Program-made: the position numbers and the translations under genes | Part shown: positions 33,027-41,313 of the stretch, piece by piece | How positions within the stretch are numbered: the stretch's first letter is position 1 | Layout: each line of letters begins with the position of its first letter | Notes under the pieces: model-generated | What the model was told of the DNA's origin: nothing | Databases searched by the model: none | What the model saw: only the letters and a program-made list of their open reading frames with translations | Origin: Porphyrobacter sp. CACIAM 03H1 | GTDB taxonomy: Bacteria; Pseudomonadota; Alphaproteobacteria; Sphingomonadales; Sphingomonadaceae | Reading direction: 5' to 3' | NCBI RefSeq assembly: GCF_002215495.1 | Contig: NZ_CP021378.1 | Coordinates: 1,426,764-1,490,763, forward strand | Length of the DNA: 64,000 nt

Positions 33027-33914
33027 TCACAACGCGCCGAAAGTCCACCCTTCGGTGCGTGCCACGGCGGGGGTCAGGCTTTCGGGGTGCCAAAGGTCGC
33101 GCAGGGCGTGGACCTGCCGCAGCCAGGCGGCGGTCAGCAGCGCGTCGGACGAATGGTCGTCGATCGGCCCTGTTCCGGCGACCGGCGGGCTGCCGAGCGC
33201 ATCGAGCGCGTCATTGAGCGCCTCCCGCGTGCGGATCTTGGTCGCGGTGCCTGTCACGCCGCCGCGCCTTGCGGCCAACGCGGTGTAGATCTCGGTGATG
33301 ACCGACCCTTGGTCCGGCAACGGATCGACCGGCCAGACCGGCACCCTGCCGCCCAGCCGGTGGAGCATCCGCATGCCCGTCAGGCTCGACTTGCCGACCT
33401 GCGCTGCGCCCACGAGGTTGAAGTTGCTTACCGGCCGAACCCCCTGCTTGCGCTGCGCGTGTTCGGCGAGGCGGAAACGGCCCTCGCGGCCGGGCGCGCC
33501 GGGAAGGAGAAAGCGGTCGCCCGTCGCGCCTGCGCCATGGCGGAAATAGCGCGCGGCTTCGGGGTGGGTGACGAAGCCGCCCGCCTCGAGGTGAGGGTCG
33601 GCGGCGCACAGCGCGTCGATCAGCGCCCACAGCCCGTGCGCGTCGGCGGGCGAGGCGTCCCAGCCGGGGAAGAAGGCGCCCGCATCGGCATGGGGCAGGC
33701 TGATGCCGAGATCGAGCCCGACCAGCGTCGGCGCTTCAAGGCTCGCCAGAAGCGCCAGCACCTCCTCGCGCGCCCATCCGCGCGGATCGGGGGGCGCGAC
33801 CAGCACAGGCGCGCCCCCTTCGGCGAGCGCCACGGCAAGCGCGATGCCCCTCTGGCGCGGCCCCCTGGCACCCGACCAGTCGACGGCGAGGAAATGCGAG
33901 AAGCGCGCCGTCAT
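33027..33914 (-). CDS. RNase H-like fold protein of unknown function (DUF429-like)
   Basis: 295 residues. Acidic motifs are spaced as in RuvC/RNase H-like DUF429 proteins: AVDWSGA near the start, VGLDLGISLPHAD (about 64-76), and HSSDALLTAAWL near the C-terminus. The family's activity is not established; a nuclease-like or nucleotide-binding role is possible. It is the last gene of a three-gene leftward operon (rarA, yjbR-like, this gene), each joined by a 4-bp overlap, and ends 28 bp before tRNA-Thr. Confidence 0.7.
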   Translation of the reverse strand: MTARFSHFLAVDWSGARGPRQRGIALAVALAEGGAPVLVAPPDPRGWAREEVLALLASLEAPTLVGLDLGISLPHADAGAFFPGWDASPADAHGLWALIDALCAADPHLEAGGFVTHPEAARYFRHGAGATGDRFLLPGAPGREGRFRLAEHAQRKQGVRPVSNFNLVGAAQVGKSSLTGMRMLHRLGGRVPVWPVDPLPDQGSVITEIYTALAARRGGVTGTATKIRTREALNDALDALGSPPVAGTGPIDDHSSDALLTAAWLRQVHALRDLWHPESLTPAVARTEGWTFGAL

Positions 33915-34267
33915 CGCCTGCGCTTGCCCGGCGGCGGCAGCGCGGCGACCTGTTCGTGCGCGAGGCGGATCATCGCCCGCACCCGCTCGGGATCGGGGCT
34001 GTCATAGCGCACCAGCACCGCCGGATGTCCCTCGTAATGCGGTGTTTGCCAATAGGTCCCGGGATCGGTCGCCATCAGCATTTCGGCGGTGGCGATGTCG
34101 ATGTGCAGCACGAAGGAGGTGCCCGGCTCGCGCCCCGTGCCGAGGATCGCGCGGCCGTTCGCCGCCAGCTTCACGGCGGGCTTGCCGTAGCTCTTGGCCG
34201 CTTCGGTGCCGGGCAGGGTGAGCGCGAAATCGCGGGCCGCCTCCCAGCTGTCCAAGGCCTCGCTCAT
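33911..34267 (-). CDS. MmcQ/YjbR-family protein
   Basis: 118 residues matching the small MmcQ/YjbR fold: WEAARDFALTLPGTEAAKSYGKPAVKL at the start (in two parts), a central strand pair FVLHIDIA, and WQTPHYEGHPAVLVRY. Members resemble DNA-binding CyaY-like domains, but a role is not established. It overlaps its neighbours by ATGA on both sides, so it is co-translated with rarA. Confidence 0.85.
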   Translation of the reverse strand: MSEALDSWEAARDFALTLPGTEAAKSYGKPAVKLAANGRAILGTGREPGTSFVLHIDIATAEMLMATDPGTYWQTPHYEGHPAVLVRYDSPDPERVRAMIRLAHEQVAALPPPGKRRR

Positions 34268-35583
34268 CCCCGCTCGCTCCGCAGCTTGTCCCAGTAATCG
34301 AGGCGCTTCTTCACCTCGCGCTCGAAGCCGCGTTCGACCGGGGCGTAGAACTGCGCGGGCTCCATGCCCTCGGGCCAGTAGTTGTCACCCGAGAAGCCTT
34401 CGGCCGCTTCGTGGTCGTAGGTGTAGCCCGCCCCGTAGCCGAGGTCCTTCATCAGCTCGGTCGGCGCGTTCAGGATATTGGCGGGCGGGGCGAGGCTGCC
34501 GGTGTCCTTGGCCGCCTTCCAGGCCGCCTTCTGTGCCATGTAGGCGGCGTTCGATTTGGGGGCGGTGGCAAGGTAGAGGCAGGCCTGCACCAGCGCCAGT
34601 TCCCCCTCGGGCGAGCCGAGGAAGCGGTAGGCCTCCATTGCCGCCATGCACTGCGGGAGCGCCTGCGGATCGGCCATGCCGATATCCTCGACCGCCATGC
34701 GCACCAGCCGCCTCGCCAGGAACAGCGGCTCCTCCCCCGCCACCAGCATCCGCGCCAGCCAGTAGAGCGCGGCCTGCGGATCGCTCCCGCGCACCGATTT
34801 GTGGAGCGCGCTGATGAGATTGTAATGCCCGTCGCGGTCCTTGTCGTAGACCGCGACCCGGCGCTGGAGGAAATTCCCGAGGCCCGCAGGGTCGAGGGCC
34901 TCCTTCAACTCTGCCGAATAGAGCGTCTCGGCTTGCCCCAGCAGAAATCGCCCGTCGCCATCGGCTTGGGCGATGAGCGCCTCGCGCGCTTCGGGGGTGA
35001 GGGGCAGGGGGCCTTCCAGCGCCTCGGCCTTTTCGAGCAGCGCGGCGAGGGCGCGCTCGTCCAGGCGGTTCAACACCAGCACCTGCGCGCGGCTGAGCAG
35101 CGCGGCGTTGAGCGCGAAGCTCGGGTTCTCGGTGGTCGCCCCCACCAGCGTCACCACCCCGCGCTCGACGTAAGGGAGAAAGCCGTCCTGCTGCGCGCGG
35201 TTGAAGCGGTGGATCTCGTCCACGAAGAGCAGCGTCTTGCGGCCCGCCTTCGCCATTTTCTCGGCCTCGGCAAAGGCCTGCTTCAGGTCGGCCACGCCCG
35301 AGAACACCGCGCTGATCGCCGCGTAGCGCATCCCCACGGCGTCGGCGAGCAGGCGGGCGATGCTGGTCTTGCCGGTGCCCGGTGGCCCCCACAGGATCAT
35401 GCTCGACAGCCGTCCGGCGGCCACCATCCGCCCGATCGCGCCGGACGGGCCGGTCAGGTGCTCCTGCCCCACCACCTCGGCGAGGGTGCGCGGGCGCAGC
35501 CGGTCGGCGAGCGGCGCGTCGGGGGCGGGCGCATCGCCGCGCGGCGCATCTTCGGGAGCGTCTTGTCCGAACAGGTCAGCCAT
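34264..35583 (-). CDS. rarA: Replication-associated recombination protein A (MgsA/RarA AAA+ ATPase)
   Basis: 439 residues. A clamp-loader-like AAA+ ATPase that acts at stalled replication forks. Walker A GPPGTGKT is at 66-73 and Walker B LLFVDEIHRF at 118-127, with the sensor-1 region VGATTENPSF. The C-terminal tetramerisation domain contains the family motif YPEG-like NYWPEGM near the end. The start MADLFGQ is the conserved N-terminus and includes a likely clamp-binding QxxLF-like segment. The longer open frame upstream is not coding. Confidence 0.95.
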   Translation of the reverse strand: MADLFGQDAPEDAPRGDAPAPDAPLADRLRPRTLAEVVGQEHLTGPSGAIGRMVAAGRLSSMILWGPPGTGKTSIARLLADAVGMRYAAISAVFSGVADLKQAFAEAEKMAKAGRKTLLFVDEIHRFNRAQQDGFLPYVERGVVTLVGATTENPSFALNAALLSRAQVLVLNRLDERALAALLEKAEALEGPLPLTPEAREALIAQADGDGRFLLGQAETLYSAELKEALDPAGLGNFLQRRVAVYDKDRDGHYNLISALHKSVRGSDPQAALYWLARMLVAGEEPLFLARRLVRMAVEDIGMADPQALPQCMAAMEAYRFLGSPEGELALVQACLYLATAPKSNAAYMAQKAAWKAAKDTGSLAPPANILNAPTELMKDLGYGAGYTYDHEAAEGFSGDNYWPEGMEPAQFYAPVERGFEREVKKRLDYWDKLRSERG

Positions 35584-35655
35584 TGGTCGGACGTGATAGG
35601 GCATCGGGCGGAAAAGGGAACCGTCGCAGGCGCGGGCGCTTGAAACGATAGGTCT

Positions 35656-35680
35656 AAGATATATCTTGGATGTATCTTCA
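35656..35680 (+). promoter_or_regulatory. AT-rich palindromic operator/promoter of the PadR gene
   Basis: AAGATATATCTT (35656-35667) is a perfect 12-bp palindrome, followed by a partial second copy GATGTATCTT (35670-35679). It is a sharp AT island 20 bp before the ribosome binding site. PadR regulators bind such dyads and repress themselves, so autoregulation is likely (inference). Confidence 0.6.
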
Positions 35681-35699
35681 ACCCTCAAGGGAGGATGGC

Positions 35700-36356
35700 A
35701 TGACCTGGAACCGGTATGGCCGCGGCGGCGGCTGGGAAAAGTTCGCCGAGACGATGGCGATGATGGCGATGAACGGCAACATGAACTTCGGCGGCCCCGG
35801 CTGGAAGATGCGCGCGCGCTTCGACGAGGAGTTTCCGCGCGGTCGCGAGCGCGAAGGCGACGGCGAGGGCGAGGAGCGCGGCCGCCGCGGGCGCCGCGGG
35901 CGGATGTTCGCACAGGGCGAACTGCGCCTCGCGCTGCTGGCCCTCATCGCCGAAACCCCGCGCCACGGCTACGAGCTCATCAAGGAAATCGAGGAAATGA
36001 CCGGCGGCGCCTATGCGCCCAGCCCCGGCGCGGTCTATCCCACGCTCCAGCTGCTCGAGGACGAAGGCGCGATCGAGGAGGCCGAGGCCGAGGGCGCCAA
36101 GAAGCCCTTTGCAGCCACCCAGCAGGGCCGCGACGAGCTCGAGAGCCGGCAGGACGAGGTCGAAACCCTAATGCGCCGCCTCGGCCGCCACGGCGAACGC
36201 ACCACCACCGTGCGCTCGCACGACCTGTTCCGGGCGATGGGCAACCTCGGCTCGGTGCTGAAGAACCGCGCCCGCGCGGGCAAGCTCGACGAGCACACCA
36301 TCAACGAGATCGTCGACATGATCGACGAGATGGCCAAGCGCATCGAGCGCCTCTGA
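35700..36356 (+). CDS. PadR-family transcriptional regulator
   Basis: 218 residues from the ATG at 35700 (GGGAGGAT upstream). An unusual glycine/methionine-rich and then Arg/Glu-rich N-terminal region (about 1-65) precedes the winged-helix domain (about 70-150) with LALLALIAETPRHGYELIKEI (in two parts) and SPGAVYPTLQLLEDEG, the PadR recognition helix. A helical dimerisation arm follows. An AT-rich palindrome sits in its promoter. The next gene, a small membrane protein, lies 79 bp downstream on the same strand and could be a target. Confidence 0.9.
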   Translation: MTWNRYGRGGGWEKFAETMAMMAMNGNMNFGGPGWKMRARFDEEFPRGREREGDGEGEERGRRGRRGRMFAQGELRLALLALIAETPRHGYELIKEIEEMTGGAYAPSPGAVYPTLQLLEDEGAIEEAEAEGAKKPFAATQQGRDELESRQDEVETLMRRLGRHGERTTTVRSHDLFRAMGNLGSVLKNRARAGKLDEHTINEIVDMIDEMAKRIERL

Positions 36357-36367
36357 CACGCAGCCGA

Positions 36368-36396
36368 TTGCAGCTAACGCAGGTTAGGCATATCCT
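36368..36396 (+). promoter_or_regulatory. Sigma70-like promoter candidate
   Basis: TTGCAG (36368-36373), a 17-bp spacer and TATCCT (36391-36396), 40 bp before the small membrane protein gene. Visual match only. Confidence 0.35.
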
Positions 36397-36435
36397 CTCC
36401 CCCGTTCGGGTCGCGCCGGATGGGGGAGAGAGCTT

Positions 36436-36870
36436 ATGGCAACCGTGATCGGGGGGCGGCCGGCGACGCCGTGGCATCTGTGGCTGGTCGGCGGGCTGAC
36501 GCTGCTGTTCAACGCGATGGGCATCATCAGCTACCTGACGACCAAGCTCGGGATGCTGGCCGAGATGGGGCTGACGCCCGAGCAGATCGCCTTCATGGAG
36601 AGCTATCCGGCATGGATCAGTGCCTTCTGGGCGCTGGGCGTGTGGGGGGCTTTCGCCGGATCGCTGCTGTTGCTGCTGCGTTCGAAATGGGCGGTGGCGG
36701 CGATGGTGGTGGGAACGGTCGGCCTCGTCGGCACGACCATCGGCAACTACCTCGTGCTCGAGGTGCCGGCCACGATGCAGGCGCACACGCTCGACGTGGC
36801 GATCTGGGTCGTGACGCTGTTCCTGCTGTTCTACACCCGCCGCATGGCGCTCGCCGGGGTGCTCAGGTAG
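36436..36870 (+). CDS. Small four-helix membrane protein of unknown function
   Basis: 144 residues with four predicted transmembrane helices (about 14-34, 60-80, 86-106 and 118-140), cytoplasmic-type basic ends and a periplasmic-like loop around 38-55. GGGGGAGAG precedes the ATG. The pattern fits small sugar-transporter-like/DUF membrane proteins, but no family can be named with certainty. Confidence 0.75.
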   Translation: MATVIGGRPATPWHLWLVGGLTLLFNAMGIISYLTTKLGMLAEMGLTPEQIAFMESYPAWISAFWALGVWGAFAGSLLLLLRSKWAVAAMVVGTVGLVGTTIGNYLVLEVPATMQAHTLDVAIWVVTLFLLFYTRRMALAGVLR

Positions 36871-36888
36871 GGCGGAGCCCGCGCGCGT

Positions 36889-38088
36889 TCAGGCCGCCTC
36901 GCGGGGCGGCTTAGCGGCCCGCCGCCGTTCCTCGACGAGTTCGAGATAGGTGTCGGCGACCACCGCGTTGATCGCCTCCCAGCTGTATTCGCAGGCGCGC
37001 GTCTCGCCCGCCGCACCGTGGCCCGAGCGCAGCGCCGGGTCGCTGCAATAGGGCGCGAGCACGGCCGCGAAGGCGGCGGCATCGGCCTCCTTGCTGCCCG
37101 AGGGCGCGACCAGCCGGCCGGTGATCCCGTCGGCGACGAGGCTGGCGCTGCCGGTTGCCCCGGCTGCGACCACCGGCAGGCCGCTCGCCATGGCTTCCAG
37201 CGTGACGTTGCCGAAGGTCTCGGTGACCGAAGGGTTGAAGAACACGTCCCCGCTGGCGAGCGCCTGGCCGAGGGCATCGCCGGTCTTGAACCCGGCGAAG
37301 ATCGCGCCTGCCGGGAGGTTCGCCTCGAACCAGCCGCGCGCCGGACCGTCGCCGATCACCAGCACCTTGTGCGGCGCGCCGGCGGCTTTGAGGCGGGCGA
37401 TGGTCTCGGCGAACACGTCGAGCCCCTTTTCCATCACCAGCCGCCCGAGGAAGACGATCGCGACATCCTCGTCGGAAAGGCCGATGCTGCGCCTCCATTC
37501 GCGGTCGCGGCGGGCGGAGGAGAAGATCGTGCGGTCGACGCCCCGGCTCCACAGCCCGATGCGGCTGTGCATCCCCATCGCCAGAAGCTCGTCGATCATC
37601 GACTGCGAGGGCGCGACCAGTGCGTCGCAGCGGTTGTAGAAGCGCTGGAGGCCCTTGACGATCAGCGGCTCGAGGAAGGCCATGTTGTAGTAGCGCGGAT
37701 AGGTCTCGAAGCGGGTGTGGACGCTCGCGAGCACCGGCAGGCCGCGCGCGCGCGCCCAGCGCAGCGCGGCATGGGCGGCCGGATCGGGCGAGGAGAGGTG
37801 GACGATGTCGGGCGCGAAGGCTTCCAGATCGCGCTTCACCGCAGCGCCGAGGTGCGTCGGCATCCGGTATTCGCCGCGCCCCTTCACCGGCATCGGCACG
37901 TTGGGCAGGCCGACCAGATCGCCGGTCGGGGCGAAATCGGGCTGGGCGACCTTGGGCGAATAGACGCGCACCTTCGCCCCGCGCCCAAGCAGCGAACCGA
38001 CGAGGCGATTGAGGGCCTGGTTCGCCCCGTCGCGGGTGTAATTGTAGTTACCGCTGAACAGGGCAACACGCAGATCGGAAATGTCCAT
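36889..38088 (-). CDS. Family 4 (GT-B) glycosyltransferase
   Basis: 399 residues with two Rossmann-like halves. The N-terminal acceptor domain has SGNYNYTRDGANQALNRLV, HLSSPDPAAHAALRWAR and HTRFETYPRYY. The C-terminal nucleotide-sugar domain has FLGRLVMEKGLDVFAE and the EX7E-type motif ETFGNVTLEAMASGLPVVA. It is close to MgtA/SqdX-type glycolipid mannosyl-, glucuronosyl- or sulfoquinovosyltransferases, so it probably glycosylates a membrane lipid or glycan. The substrate is unknown. It is divergent from serC. Confidence 0.88.
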   Translation of the reverse strand: MDISDLRVALFSGNYNYTRDGANQALNRLVGSLLGRGAKVRVYSPKVAQPDFAPTGDLVGLPNVPMPVKGRGEYRMPTHLGAAVKRDLEAFAPDIVHLSSPDPAAHAALRWARARGLPVLASVHTRFETYPRYYNMAFLEPLIVKGLQRFYNRCDALVAPSQSMIDELLAMGMHSRIGLWSRGVDRTIFSSARRDREWRRSIGLSDEDVAIVFLGRLVMEKGLDVFAETIARLKAAGAPHKVLVIGDGPARGWFEANLPAGAIFAGFKTGDALGQALASGDVFFNPSVTETFGNVTLEAMASGLPVVAAGATGSASLVADGITGRLVAPSGSKEADAAAFAAVLAPYCSDPALRSGHGAAGETRACEYSWEAINAVVADTYLELVEERRRAAKPPREAA

Positions 38089-38161
38089 GGAGAGCCGCGT
38101 TTAGGCGGGTTGTGCGCGTTTTGCGAGAGGGACGTTTGCCGGGGGTAGGGCCCTTTCGTCA

Positions 38162-38189
38162 TTGACTTGTCACCGGGTCTCTCTAAAGC
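38162..38189 (+). promoter_or_regulatory. Sigma70-like promoter candidate for serC
   Basis: TTGACT (38162-38167), a 16-bp spacer and TAAAGC (38184-38189), 56 bp before the serC start. Confidence 0.45.
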
Positions 38190-38245
38190 CGCCCACGGGC
38201 CACGCGGTCCCAACGCCGCGCGTGCTCTCTGCAAGGAGAGAATAC

Positions 38246-39424
38246 ATGACTGACTATGTTCGCGGGCTCGCGCATGAGCCTGTGCTGAAGCCTGAGCGCC
38301 CCTTCTTTTCCTCGGGCCCCACGGCGAAATTCCCCGGCTGGTCGCTGGACAAGCTCAAGACCGAATCGCTTGGCCGCTCGCACCGTTCGAGCCTCGGCAA
38401 GGCGCGTCTGAAGTATGCGCTCGACCTGTCGCGCGAACTGCTCGGCATCCCCGACGATTACCTGATCGGCATCATGCCCGCCTCCGACACCGGGGCGATC
38501 GAGGCCGCCATGTGGTCGATGCTCGATCCTGCGCGCCCGGTGACGGTCGCGGCGTGGGAGAGCTTCGGCAATGTCTGGATCCAGGACGCGGTGAAGCAGC
38601 TGAAGCTGCCGAACCTTCAGGTGCTGACCGCCGATTACGGCCAGATTCCCGACCTCACCACCATCCCGCAGCGCAACGACGTGGTGTTCACCTGGAACGG
38701 CACGACGAGCGGCGCGAAGATCCCGAACACCGACTGGCTCGAGCCGGGCCGCGAGGGCGTGACGATCAACGATGCCACCAGCGCGATCTTCGCGATGGAG
38801 ATGGACTGGGCCAAGCTCGATGCCACGACCTATTCTTGGCAGAAGGTTCTGGGTTCGGAAGCGCAGCACGGGATGCTGATCCTCAGCCCCAAGGCGGTCG
38901 AGCGGATCGAGAGCTACGATCCGGCATGGCCGCTGCCCAAGCTGTTCCGCATGAAAAAGGGCGCCAAGCTCAACCGCGGCATCTTCGAGGGCGAGACGAT
39001 CAACACCCCCTCGATGCTGGCGACCGAGGATTACATAGCCTCGCTCGAATGGGCCAAGTCGATCGGCGGCCGCAAGGCGCTGATCGCGCGGGCGGATGCC
39101 AACGCGCAGCTGGTCAAGGACTGGATCGAGGCGACCCCGTGGCTGCGCAACATGGCCAGCGACCCCGCACTCCAGACCAACACCGGCGTGTGCATGGTCT
39201 TCCAGGGCGACTGGTATGAGAGCCTGTCGGACGAGGACAAGGCCGCCGTGCCCAAGAAGATCGTCAAGCTGCTCGAGGAACGCAACGTCGGCTTCGACTT
39301 CAACGGCTACCGCGACGCGCCGCCGAGCTTGCGCATCTGGTGCGGTTCGACCGTCGAGCAGGAGGACATCAAGCGCCTCCTGCCGTGGATCGAGTGGGCC
39401 TACGAGAAGGTCAAGAACGGCTGA
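38246..39424 (+). CDS. serC: Phosphoserine aminotransferase
   Basis: 392 residues, the longer alphaproteobacterial form. It transfers an amino group from glutamate to 3-phosphohydroxypyruvate in serine synthesis, using PLP. N-terminal FFSSGPTAKFPGW, SHRSSLGKARL and Lys200 in SWQKVLG (the predicted Schiff-base lysine) are present. Since accepting longer frames would add unconserved residues, the ATG at 38246 with AAGGAGAG upstream is used. serA, the preceding pathway step, follows on the same strand 149 bp away with a palindromic repeat in between. Confidence 0.95.
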   Translation: MTDYVRGLAHEPVLKPERPFFSSGPTAKFPGWSLDKLKTESLGRSHRSSLGKARLKYALDLSRELLGIPDDYLIGIMPASDTGAIEAAMWSMLDPARPVTVAAWESFGNVWIQDAVKQLKLPNLQVLTADYGQIPDLTTIPQRNDVVFTWNGTTSGAKIPNTDWLEPGREGVTINDATSAIFAMEMDWAKLDATTYSWQKVLGSEAQHGMLILSPKAVERIESYDPAWPLPKLFRMKKGAKLNRGIFEGETINTPSMLATEDYIASLEWAKSIGGRKALIARADANAQLVKDWIEATPWLRNMASDPALQTNTGVCMVFQGDWYESLSDEDKAAVPKKIVKLLEERNVGFDFNGYRDAPPSLRIWCGSTVEQEDIKRLLPWIEWAYEKVKNG

Positions 39425-39450
39425 GGCCGTCCAAGCTTATCCCTATCCTC

Positions 39451-39547
39451 CCGTTCGTGCTGAGCTAGTCGAAGCACCGCTTTTCTTCTGATGCCGTGCC
39501 GCCCGCAAAGTGAAGGGCGGCCCTTCGACAGGCTCAGGGCGAACGGG
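39451..39547. repeat. Sphingomonad-type palindromic intergenic repeat
   Basis: Between serC and serA: CGTTCGTGCTGAGCTAGTCG near 39452 and, at 39521-39546, CCCTTCGACAGGCTCAGGGC plus GAACGG, imperfectly inverted. The same unit occurs at 58188-58276. Short sequences of this type are dispersed in sphingomonad genomes (established knowledge) and may form hairpins in transcripts. Confidence 0.7.
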
Positions 39548-39573
39548 TTTTCCCAGATTTGCGGAGAAATCCC

Positions 39574-41160
39574 ATGACCAAGCCCAAAGTTCTCATTTCC
39601 GACAAGATGGACCCCAACGCCGCCCGCATCTTCGAAGAGCGCGGCTGCGATGTCGATGTGATCACCGGCGAAACGCCCGAACAGCTGATCGCTCGCATCG
39701 GCGAATATGACGGCCTTGCCATCCGCTCCTCGACCAAGGTGACCAAGGCGATCCTCGATGCCGCGACCAACCTCAAGGTCATCGGCCGCGCCGGCATCGG
39801 GGTCGACAATGTCGATATCCCCTACGCCAGCGGCAAGGGTGTGGTGGTGATGAACACCCCTTTCGGCAATTCGATCACCACCGCCGAACACGCCATCGCG
39901 CTGATGTTCGCGCTCGCCCGGCAGATTCCGCAGGCCGATGCCCAGACCCAGGCCGGCAAGTGGCCCAAGAGCGGGTTCATGGGGGTGGAGCTCACCAACA
40001 AGACCCTCGGCCTGATCGGGGCCGGGAACATCGGCTCGATCGTCGCCAGCCGCGCGCTCGGCCTGCGCATGAAGGTGATCGCCTATGATCCCTTCCTGAC
40101 CGAGGACCGTGCGATCGAACTCGGCATCGAGAAGGTCGATCTCGACACGCTGCTGAGCCGCGCCGACTTCGTCACGCTCCACACCCCGCTCACCGAGGAA
40201 ACCCGCAACATCCTCAGCCGCGAACGGCTCGAGAATGCCAAGAAGGGCATCCGCATCATCAACTGCGCGCGCGGCGGGCTGATCGACGAGGCGGCGCTCA
40301 AGGACTGCCTCGAAAGCGGGCAGGTCGCAGGCGCGGCGCTCGACGTGTTCGAGACCGAGCCGCCGGCGGCCGATCACCCGCTGTTCGGTGCGCCCAACTT
40401 CATCTGCACCCCGCACCTCGGGGCCTCGACCACCGAGGCGCAGGTCAACGTCGCGCTGCAGGTGGCCGAGCAGATGGCCGATTATCTGGTGAACGGCGGC
40501 GTCACCAATGCGCTCAACGTCCCCAGCCTGTCGGCGGAGGAAGCCCCCAAGCTCAAGCCCTACATGGCGCTCGCCGAAAAGCTCGGCAGCCTCGTCGGCC
40601 AGCTTGCCCACGGCAACCTCACCCGCATCGGGATCGAGCGCGAGGGTGCGGCGGCCGAACTCAACGGCAAGCCCATCACCGCCGCCGTGCTGGCGGGCTT
40701 CATGCGCCGCTATTCGGACACGGTGAACATGGTCAACGCGCCCTTCCTCGCCAAGGAGCGGGGCCTTGAGGTCGCCGAGGTCCGCCACCAGCGCGAGGGC
40801 GCGTTCAACACCCTCGTTCGCGTCACCGTGGAAACCGCGCAGGGGCCGCGCTCGGTCGCCGGCACGCTGTTCGGGACGGAAAGCCCGCGCCTCGTCGAGA
40901 TCTTCGGCATCGGGATCGAGGCGGAACTCGCCGGCCACATGCTCTACATCGTCAACGACGACAAGCCGGGCTTCATCGGCCGCATCGGGACGCTGCTGGG
41001 CAGCCACGGCATCAACATCGGCACCTTCAACCTCGGCCGCCGCGAGGCGGGCGGGGAAGCGGTGCTGCTGCTGAGCCTCGACGAGGCCCTGCCCGCCGAG
41101 GTGGTGGCCGAGGCCGAGACGCTCGAGGGCGTGAAGCTGGTCAAGGCGCTGTCGTTCTGA
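39574..41160 (+). CDS. serA: D-3-phosphoglycerate dehydrogenase
   Basis: 528 residues, the long type I form. It oxidises 3-phosphoglycerate to phosphohydroxypyruvate with NAD, the first step of serine synthesis. The NAD loop GLIGAGNIGS (about 146-155), catalytic Arg in NCARGGLIDE, Glu in ETEPPAADHP and His in PHLGAST are visible, followed by the ASB domain (about 320-445) and an ACT domain (about 455-525) for serine feedback control. The ATG at 39574 with GCGGAGAAA upstream matches the conserved MTKPKVLISD start. A large inverted repeat follows the stop. Confidence 0.96.
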   Translation: MTKPKVLISDKMDPNAARIFEERGCDVDVITGETPEQLIARIGEYDGLAIRSSTKVTKAILDAATNLKVIGRAGIGVDNVDIPYASGKGVVVMNTPFGNSITTAEHAIALMFALARQIPQADAQTQAGKWPKSGFMGVELTNKTLGLIGAGNIGSIVASRALGLRMKVIAYDPFLTEDRAIELGIEKVDLDTLLSRADFVTLHTPLTEETRNILSRERLENAKKGIRIINCARGGLIDEAALKDCLESGQVAGAALDVFETEPPAADHPLFGAPNFICTPHLGASTTEAQVNVALQVAEQMADYLVNGGVTNALNVPSLSAEEAPKLKPYMALAEKLGSLVGQLAHGNLTRIGIEREGAAAELNGKPITAAVLAGFMRRYSDTVNMVNAPFLAKERGLEVAEVRHQREGAFNTLVRVTVETAQGPRSVAGTLFGTESPRLVEIFGIGIEAELAGHMLYIVNDDKPGFIGRIGTLLGSHGINIGTFNLGRREAGGEAVLLLSLDEALPAEVVAEAETLEGVKLVKALSF

Positions 41161-41168
41161 GGTGAAGC

Positions 41169-41257
41169 GCCCACCCCTGACCCCTCCCGCAAGCGGGAGG
41201 GGGACTGGTGCGCGCCGATACTCCCCTCCCGCTTGCGGGGAGGGGCAGGGGGTGGGC
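41169..41257. repeat. Long inverted repeat between serA and hisZ
   Basis: GCCCACCCCTGACCCCTCCC plus GCAAGCGGGAGGGG on the left and its near-complement on the right (CCCCTCCCGCTTGCGGGGAG, then GGGCAGGGGGTGGGC) form a long stem of about 34 bp with small mismatches. Each arm also contains its own CTCCCGC/GCGGGAG palindrome. This is a dispersed-repeat type. It may double as a serA terminator. Confidence 0.7.
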
Positions 41258-41313
41258 CTGCGCGGTGCTAGCCCCCTTCACCAGCGCGGCAATGCCCGCT
41301 AAGCGCACCAGCG

